NCBI RefSeq assembly: GCF_020510585.1
Contig: NZ_CP075190.1
Location: forward strand, 3,222,001-3,286,000
Reading direction: 5' to 3'
From: Ferribacterium limneticum
GTDB lineage: Bacteria > Pseudomonadota > Gammaproteobacteria > Burkholderiales > Rhodocyclaceae
DNA: 64,000 nucleotides
How positions within the stretch are numbered: position 1 is the stretch's first letter; every line of letters begins with the position of its first letter. The notes below the pieces were generated by a model. The model saw only the letters and a program-made list of their open reading frames with translations. It made no database searches and was not told the origin of the DNA. The translations under genes were made by a program, and so were the position numbers. Shown here piece after piece: positions 58,995 through 64,000 of the stretch.

Positions 58995-60143
58995 ATGCCA
59001 GCCCTGACGATCTCTTCCGTTGATTCCACCGACGCCATCCCGCGCGAGGCATGGGATCGTCTTTGCCCGCCCGGCGACCCTTTTCTCAACGCCGATTTTC
59101 TCGCCATCATCGAACGCCATGGTGCCGCCGGGCCGGACTGGGGCTGGGTGCCATGTCATCTGACGGCGAGCGACGAACAAGGCCGCATCATCGGCATCCT
59201 GCCTCTCTACGTCCGCTTCAACTCGCACGGCGACTTCATCCATGACTGGTCGTGGGCATCCGTTTACCAGCAGCTCGGCCGCAGCTACTTCCCGAAATTG
59301 CTGAGCGGCCTGCCGCATACCCCGGCCACCGGGCCGCGCCTGCTGGTGGCTGAAGGTCCGCAAGCGTCGACGATTCGCCGGGCCCTGATCGATGGCGCCC
59401 AGTCGGTGGCCAGCGCGCACAACATGTCATCGTGGCACGTCGCCTTTCCGAACGAGGATGACTGCAACGAGCTGCGGGCAGCCGGCATGCTGATCAGCCA
59501 CAACGTCCAGTTCCAGTGGCTGGACAGCGGCTGTGGCGACTTCGACGGCTATCTGGCCACCTTTGCCGCCGACAAGCGGCGCAAGGTCCGGGCCGAGCGA
59601 CGCAAGGTGGCGGCCAGCGGGCTCAATATTGAAGTGCGCCACGGCAACGAAATCGATCCGGCCGAATGGCCTGCCCTGCACGCCCTCTACGCCTCAACCT
59701 TCGATAAATTCAACAACCACGCCGTGTTCACCGCGGCCTGCTTCGCCGATCTGGCGCCGGCGCTGGGCCGCCGCATGGTCGTTTTCATCGCCCGCGACGG
59801 CGGCCAAGCGGTGGCCGTCTCGCTCTGTTTCCGCAGCGATGAAACGCTCTACGGCCGCTACTGGGGTTGTAACGGCCAATATCACAGCCTGCATTTCGAA
59901 CTCTGTTTCTATCAGGGCATCGCCTACTGCCTGCGCCACGGCCTGCAACGCTTCGAACCCGGTGCCGGCGGCGAACACAAGATCGCCCGCGGCTTCACGC
60001 CAACCGTGGTCCATTCCGCCCACTGGATCGCCGATCCAGCCATGCGCAAGCTGATCGGCCGCCACCTCGACGTGCAGGGCGACGCGGTGGCCAACTATCG
60101 CGATCAGGCGGCGGCGCATCTGCCCTTCCGGTGTGAGAACTAG
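58995..60143 (+). CDS. GNAT/FemAB-like acyltransferase family protein (DUF482-like)
   Basis: 382 residues. Pattern SVDSTDAIPREAWDRLCPPG, LGRSYFPKLLSGLPHTPATG, FAADKRRKVRAERRKV, YWGCNGQYHSLHFELCFYQG and FEPGAGGEHKIARGF fit the peptidoglycan/GNAT-like DUF482 family. The start is uncertain: ATG 58995 gives the family N-terminus, while ATG 58947 has a better ribosome site. Divergent from the methyltransferase. Confidence 0.8.
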   Translation: MPALTISSVDSTDAIPREAWDRLCPPGDPFLNADFLAIIERHGAAGPDWGWVPCHLTASDEQGRIIGILPLYVRFNSHGDFIHDWSWASVYQQLGRSYFPKLLSGLPHTPATGPRLLVAEGPQASTIRRALIDGAQSVASAHNMSSWHVAFPNEDDCNELRAAGMLISHNVQFQWLDSGCGDFDGYLATFAADKRRKVRAERRKVAASGLNIEVRHGNEIDPAEWPALHALYASTFDKFNNHAVFTAACFADLAPALGRRMVVFIARDGGQAVAVSLCFRSDETLYGRYWGCNGQYHSLHFELCFYQGIAYCLRHGLQRFEPGAGGEHKIARGFTPTVVHSAHWIADPAMRKLIGRHLDVQGDAVANYRDQAAAHLPFRCEN

Positions 60144-60198
60144 TCTTATTCCCCGTTTTTGGGGCATATCAATTTGTGCCGATCAAGGCCCCGCTACC

Positions 60199-60798
60199 AT
60201 GCAGGCAATGAGCAACATCACCCTCCCCGCGCCAGCCCCGGTCGACAAACGCCTGCCCGGCGACCTCGCCATCTGGTTCTTCATCCTCGCCGAACTGCTC
60301 GCCTTCGCGGTGTTCTTTTCCGCCTACGCCTTCGCCCGGGCCAGCCATGTCGAGGAATTCAACCTCTACCAGCAGACGCTGGACCGCAATCTCGGTGCCC
60401 TCAATACGCTGCTCCTCATCACCGGTTCGTGGTTCGTCGTCCGTGCCGTGCAGGCGGCGCATCGCGATGACATCAAGGCCGTGCCGCCCAACATCCTGCT
60501 CGGCTGGCTGTGCGGCGGCGGCTTTCTGGTCGTCAAGGTGATCGAATATGCCGCCAAGTTCGGCGCCGGCATCTCGATGTCGACCAACACCTTTTACATG
60601 TTCTACATCTCGCTGACCTTCTTCCACTTCATGCACGTCATCCTCGGCATGGTCATCCTGACCGTCCTCTGGTTCCAGGCCAGAAACGGCGCTTACGGCG
60701 GCCACAACGCGCACGGACTGGAAAGCGGCGCCGCCTACTGGCACATGGTCGACCTGCTGTGGATCGTCCTTTTCCCGCTCGTTTATGTGATGCGCTGA
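60199..60798 (+). CDS. norE: NorE, cytochrome c oxidase subunit III-like protein
   Basis: 199 residues with five helices: LAIWFFILAELLAFAVFFSA, LGALNTLLLITGSWFVVRAV, FYISLTFFHFMHVILGMVIL. It is subunit-III-like without catalytic subunits nearby; context with norF and norQ identifies it as NorE, which supports NO reductase assembly or proton movement. The start could be ATG 60199 or 60208. The stop overlaps norF by one base (TGATG). Confidence 0.88.
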   Translation: MQAMSNITLPAPAPVDKRLPGDLAIWFFILAELLAFAVFFSAYAFARASHVEEFNLYQQTLDRNLGALNTLLLITGSWFVVRAVQAAHRDDIKAVPPNILLGWLCGGGFLVVKVIEYAAKFGAGISMSTNTFYMFYISLTFFHFMHVILGMVILTVLWFQARNGAYGGHNAHGLESGAAYWHMVDLLWIVLFPLVYVMR

Positions 60799-61067
60799 TG
60801 ATCGCCGCCCTCAAAAATTCCGCCCACCGCGCCTGGCTCGTCCTCATGGTCGCCACCGGCATCACCTGGTATCTCGGTGAAGTCGGCGCCGCCGGCACCT
60901 GGGCCATCGTCGCCATGCTGGTCATTGCCTTCGTCAAGGGCCGGCTGGTCATCCTCGATTTCATGGAACTGCGCGCGGCGCCGATGATGTGGCGCGTCCT
61001 GCTCGAAGGCTGGCTGATCGTCGTCTCCAGCCTGATTCTGCTTGCCTACTGGATCTCTCTCAAATGA
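60798..61067 (+). CDS. norF: NorF, small membrane protein
   Basis: 89 residues with three helices (LVLMVATGITWYLGEVGAAG, TWAIVAMLVIAFVKGRLVIL, LEGWLIVVSSLILLAYWISL), resembling cytochrome oxidase subunit IV of prokaryotes. Coupled to norE and overlapping norQ by 4 bp, as is usual for norF. Confidence 0.85.
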   Translation: MIAALKNSAHRAWLVLMVATGITWYLGEVGAAGTWAIVAMLVIAFVKGRLVILDFMELRAAPMMWRVLLEGWLIVVSSLILLAYWISLK

Positions 61068-61846
61068 CCGAACTGCCCTTCTACGAACCCTCCGGCAACG
61101 AAATCTCGCTCTTCGAACACGCCTTCCAGCAGCGCCTGCCGCTGCTCATCAAGGGCCCGACCGGCTGCGGCAAGACGCGCTTCGTCGCCCACATGGCGGC
61201 CCGCCTCAAGCTGCCGCTGTATACCGTTGCCTGCCACGACGACCTGACCGCCGCCGACCTCGTCGGCCGCCACCTCATTTCCGACAAGGGCACCTACTGG
61301 TCCGACGGCCCGCTGACCCGCGCCGTGCGCGAAGGCGGCATCTGCTACCTCGACGAAGTGGTCGAGGCGCGCAAGGACACCACCGTCGTCCTCCACCCGC
61401 TGGCCGACGACCGCCGCATCCTGCCCATCGACCGCACCGGCGAAACCCTCCAGGCGCCGGCCAATTTCATGCTGGTCGTCTCCTACAACCCAGGCTACCA
61501 GAATCTTTTGAAAGGCCTGAAGCCCTCGACCCGCCAGCGTTTCGTCTCGATGCGCTTCGACTTCCCCGGCGCCGAGCGCGAAATCTCCATCCTGATCGGC
61601 GAAACCGGCTGCGACGCCGACCTCGCCAAGCGTCTGGTCGGCATCGCCAAGGCTTTCCGCGCCCTCAAGGACCGCGATCTCGAAGAAGTCGCCAGCACCC
61701 GCCTCCTCGTCTATGCCGCGACGCTCATCAAATCCGGCTTCGACGTCACCGCCGCCTGCCGCGCCGCACTGGTCGAAAGCCTGACCGACGACGAAGAGAC
61801 CGTCGAGGCGCTCATGGAAATCGTCAATGCCACTTTCGGACGATGA
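61064..61846 (+). CDS. norQ: NorQ, MoxR/CbbQ-family AAA+ ATPase
   Basis: 260 residues. Walker A LIKGPTGCGKTRF (about 32), Walker B GGICYLDEVVEAR (about 100), and sensor parts NFMLVVSYNPGYQNLLKGLK and ADDRRILPIDRTGE. With NorD it inserts the non-haem iron in NorB. ATGA overlap with norF and a 20-bp overlap with the next gene. Confidence 0.94.
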   Translation: MTELPFYEPSGNEISLFEHAFQQRLPLLIKGPTGCGKTRFVAHMAARLKLPLYTVACHDDLTAADLVGRHLISDKGTYWSDGPLTRAVREGGICYLDEVVEARKDTTVVLHPLADDRRILPIDRTGETLQAPANFMLVVSYNPGYQNLLKGLKPSTRQRFVSMRFDFPGAEREISILIGETGCDADLAKRLVGIAKAFRALKDRDLEEVASTRLLVYAATLIKSGFDVTAACRAALVESLTDDEETVEALMEIVNATFGR

Positions 61847-62381
61847 CCACGGGTCGAGCGAAAGCCGCGCCATTCATGGCGAGGTGAGCAAGACAGTCCA
61901 ACCTGGCACCGAAGGTGCCCCAAACTCGTGGCGAGGAAGCACCGAGCTTCAGCTCGGGGAGACTCACTTTGGTTTCGAGGAAGAAAAGGCCGGGCAAAAC
62001 CTGGCCGTCCTCGCCGAAGCCCTCTATCTGATCAACCTGCTGTTGCTGCCCGGGCTGGCCTTCCTGCTCCTCGTCGGCCTGTGGTTCAAATTCAAGGACA
62101 GCGCCCCGCCGCTGGCCCGCCAGCACCTCAAGCAAACCACTATCGTCAGCCTGGTCGGTGGCCTGCTCATCGTCACGCTGTCCGGCCTCATCCTCGGCCT
62201 CGGCGGCCTGGACTGGGAATGGACCTGGGTGACGTTGATCCTCTATTTCACCTGCATCCACTCGACGCTCGTGCTGTTCGGCATGTATGCGCTGATCAAG
62301 GCCATGAACGGGCAGATGTGGCGTTTCCCACTCATCGGTCCGGCGATTCCACGGTCAACTGGAAAAAACCGTGAAAATTGA
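61827..62381 (+). CDS. Membrane protein in the nor cluster, with an odd N-terminal insert
   Basis: 184 residues, DUF4870-like with three helices (LYLINLLLLPGLAFLLLVGL, TIVSLVGGLLIVTLSGLIL, WVTLILYFTCIHSTLVLFGM). Residues about 10-50 are Ser/Glu/Gly-rich and come from DNA with three stacked hairpins, unlike the rest. The true start is unclear; ATG 61827 lies inside norQ and GTG 61884 is in frame. The C-terminus (IPRSTGKNREN) is encoded by a motif copy that also provides the start of the next gene. Confidence 0.65.
   Translation: MPLSDDDHGSSESRAIHGEVSKTVQPGTEGAPNSWRGSTELQLGETHFGFEEEKAGQNLAVLAEALYLINLLLLPGLAFLLLVGLWFKFKDSAPPLARQHLKQTTIVSLVGGLLIVTLSGLILGLGGLDWEWTWVTLILYFTCIHSTLVLFGMYALIKAMNGQMWRFPLIGPAIPRSTGKNREN
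61868..61957 (+). repeat. Three stacked hairpins inside coding DNA
   Basis: CGCCAT-TC-ATGGCG at 61868-61881, GGCACC-GAA-GGTGCC at 61905-61919 and CCGAGC-TTCA-GCTCGG at 61942-61957. All are perfect stems of 6 bp within 90 bp at the 5' end of the membrane protein gene. The pattern suggests an inserted structured element or a translation-control region. Confidence 0.6.
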
Positions 62382-62384
62382 AAG
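62348..62384 (+). repeat. Dispersed two-part motif, copy 17 (gene junction)
   Basis: TTCCACGGTCAACTGGAAAA then AACCGTGAAAATTGAAAGG. It spans the stop of one gene and supplies the GTG start (62371) of the next. Confidence 0.75.
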
Positions 62385-63414
62385 GCTGCAGCGTTACCGT
62401 CTGCTGGCGCAGATGGGCTTTTTCACGCTGTTCACCGTGACGCCCATCTTCGACCTGTTCCGCTACGACCTCACCGAGCGCCACGCCTATTTCCTGACCT
62501 ATCCGTGGCACCTCGGCATCGACGAACTGATGGCCGGCACCGGCGAAGCGAGCACGGCGGTCATCAACATCATCCTCTACCTGTTCCTGCCCGTCCTCGG
62601 GGCAGGTGCGCTGATCATCGGGGTCGCCTGGAAATGGGGCCGTCTCTATTGCGGCTGGCTGTGCCCGCATTTTTCCGTGGTCGAAACGATCAACCGCCTG
62701 ATGCTCATCGCCAGCGGCAAGCACTCGGTCTGGGACAAGAAACAAACCCCGCCGTGGGAACCGGATGGCACGCCGGCCAAGCGCGACAAGCGTTACTGGC
62801 TGCTCGTCGTCCCCGCCGCCATCGGTTTCGCCTTCGCCTGGGCGCTGGTCGGCCTGACCTACCTGATGCCGCCGTTTCAGGTCTACCACGGCCTGTTCAC
62901 CTTCACGCTCTACACCAAGGAAGTGATTTTCCTCGCCGCCGCCACCACGGTGCTGAGCCTCGAATTCCTCTTCGCCCGCCACCTGTTCTGCCGCTACGGC
63001 TGCGCCATCGGCATCTTCCAGAGCTTTGCGTGGATCGTGAACAAGAAGGCCATGGTCGTCGGCTTCGACCGCAAACGCCTGACCGACTGTGCCAGTTGCC
63101 AGCAAGGCGCCGGCAGCGCCGGCCACACCCTGCTCGCCCGGCAGGCCCTGCGCGAAAGCGGCAACGAATTTGCCTCGCCTTCGGGAAGTGCGTGCGACGC
63201 CGTCTGCCCGATGCGCCTCAAACCGCGCAACGTCAAACGCTGGATGTTCGCCTGCACCCAATGCGGCCAGTGCATTTCAGCCTGCAATACGGTCAACCGC
63301 GCCAATCCGAATGGCCAGCTCCTGCGCTGGGTCAGCAACGAAGACGCCCGGCGTAACGAAGCCGGTTTTTCGTCCTTATCAAATACCGACGAAGACGCCG
63401 GTGGGAAACTCTGA
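62371..63414 (+). CDS. Polyferredoxin membrane protein (NapH/CcoG-like)
   Basis: 347 residues from GTG 62371, which lies in a motif copy. Several TM helices. Iron-sulphur and Cys motifs: GRLYCGWLCPHFSV, FLFARHLFCRYGCAIG, then DCASCQQG, CDAVCPM and CTQCGQCISACNTV. The last two groups can bind 4Fe-4S clusters. It is probably an electron-transfer protein at the membrane, placed between norQ and norD; relatives occur in nos, nap and cco clusters. Confidence 0.82.
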   Translation: MKIERLQRYRLLAQMGFFTLFTVTPIFDLFRYDLTERHAYFLTYPWHLGIDELMAGTGEASTAVINIILYLFLPVLGAGALIIGVAWKWGRLYCGWLCPHFSVVETINRLMLIASGKHSVWDKKQTPPWEPDGTPAKRDKRYWLLVVPAAIGFAFAWALVGLTYLMPPFQVYHGLFTFTLYTKEVIFLAAATTVLSLEFLFARHLFCRYGCAIGIFQSFAWIVNKKAMVVGFDRKRLTDCASCQQGAGSAGHTLLARQALRESGNEFASPSGSACDAVCPMRLKPRNVKRWMFACTQCGQCISACNTVNRANPNGQLLRWVSNEDARRNEAGFSSLSNTDEDAGGKL

Positions 63415-63417
63415 GCC

Positions 63418-64000
63418 ATGGAAGAATTCATCGGCAAACTCTGGCACAACTGGGTCACCAAGGCCGCCGCCGGACATTACCCGGAAGCCGCCGTCAAACT
63501 GGGCGAGGTCGAAAAAACGGCCGGTATCCTGTTTCGCGCCTTCGGCGGCGATCCCGGCCTCAAGGTTGCCGCCGCCACCTCGGAAGACCATGGCGCCCGG
63601 CGCACCTGGCTGCAGCGTGTCGCCGGTAGCAACGAGCGTATCGCCCAGGGCCGGCGCGATGCCGAAACCCTCCGCCTGCCGCCGGAAATCGCTGCCTTTC
63701 CCGAAAAATCGCTGAACCGTGACCTCTACCTGTGGCTGGCCGCCCTGGCCGCCAGCGACGTGGCGCCCGAGCAGCCGTGGTTCATCCGCAATCAGACCGC
63801 CAGCCGAACTGCCCTCGAACGCTATCCGGGCCTCAACGAGCGCTACCGGCGCCTGGTCGCCGCCCATCTCGCCGGCCGCATCGAACCCGGCGCCATGCAG
63901 GCCGACGAAGCAGCGCAGGAAAATGCCATTCGTCAGGCGCTGGAACAGCCGGGTTCGGTCGCCGGCCTGCCACCGCTCAACACGATGAAATCCCGGCCGC
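63418..64000 (+). CDS. norD: NorD, N-terminal part (cut by window edge)
   Basis: Open from ATG 63418 to the right edge, about 194 residues. MEEFIGKLWHNWVTKAAAGH, GIPF-free N-terminal helical region and PPEIAAFPEKSLNRDLYLWL resemble the N-terminus of NorD; the von Willebrand factor A domain expected near the C-terminus is beyond the window. NorD works with NorQ in NO reductase activation. The 3-bp gap to the polyferredoxin gene implies one operon. Confidence 0.75.
   Translation, partial: MEEFIGKLWHNWVTKAAAGHYPEAAVKLGEVEKTAGILFRAFGGDPGLKVAAATSEDHGARRTWLQRVAGSNERIAQGRRDAETLRLPPEIAAFPEKSLNRDLYLWLAALAASDVAPEQPWFIRNQTASRTALERYPGLNERYRRLVAAHLAGRIEPGAMQADEAAQENAIRQALEQPGSVAGLPPLNTMKSRP

Overview
The window looks like about 64 kb of chromosome from a GC-rich betaproteobacterium of the Rhodocyclales type (Dechloromonas/Azonexus-like). 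This is inferred from gene content and not from any search: denitrification-type nor genes, four PEP-CTERM proteins, tightly overlapping housekeeping operons and strong GC codon bias. I saw no rRNA or tRNA gene, CRISPR array, complete insertion sequence or phage module. Both edges cut genes: ovoA at the left and norD at the right.

Layout. 1-6940: the end of ovoA, then an ECF sigma factor with a DUF998 membrane protein on the minus strand. Divergent from these is a small zinc-finger anti-sigma factor and a bufferin/HvfA-type modified-peptide operon: Cys-rich precursor, DUF692 enzyme, DUF2063 partner. About 1 kb further on, a secreted thioredoxin-fold protein and a CcdA-like transporter lie behind a second copy of what looks like the same ECF promoter (TGTAAG, 16 bp, CGACTA). 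6953-14624: a minus-strand TonB-dependent receptor, then a compact operon dedA - lipoprotein - purN - DUF3108 - rsmB - mscS with mostly ATGA overlaps. 14625-24203: PEP-CTERM genes, a PQQ-type sugar dehydrogenase, a broken mutL fragment, intact mutL and a large GGDEF-EAL protein. Three of the four PEP-CTERM genes have a recognisable sigma-54 promoter. 24418-36776: membrane and signalling genes, including a TIR protein with membrane anchors, an HDOD protein, a FIST (NosP-like) sensor with its histidine kinase, and miaA. 36852-42777: an RND efflux pair, rlpA-like and purM. 43049-51352: housekeeping genes tyrS, hda, pcnB, folK, panB, panC and panD. 51471-64000: a LOTUS/NYN protein, norCB, katG and an accessory norEFQ-(membrane protein)-polyferredoxin-norD cluster.

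Two themes stand out. First, a short two-part motif of about 35 bp (CGGTCAACCGGAAAA followed by a GGCCAAAA/GAAA tail) occurs about 17 times, in both orientations, between genes and also in frame inside coding sequences (sigma factor, bufB, mutL twice, tyrS, panB and others). Second, the ECF sigma factor, bufABC and the thioredoxin/CcdA pair appear to form one small regulon for periplasmic metal or thiol stress. Respiratory NO handling (norCB, norEFQD, the FIST sensor) and peroxide defence (katG with an OxyR-like site) are consistent with a facultative denitrifier.
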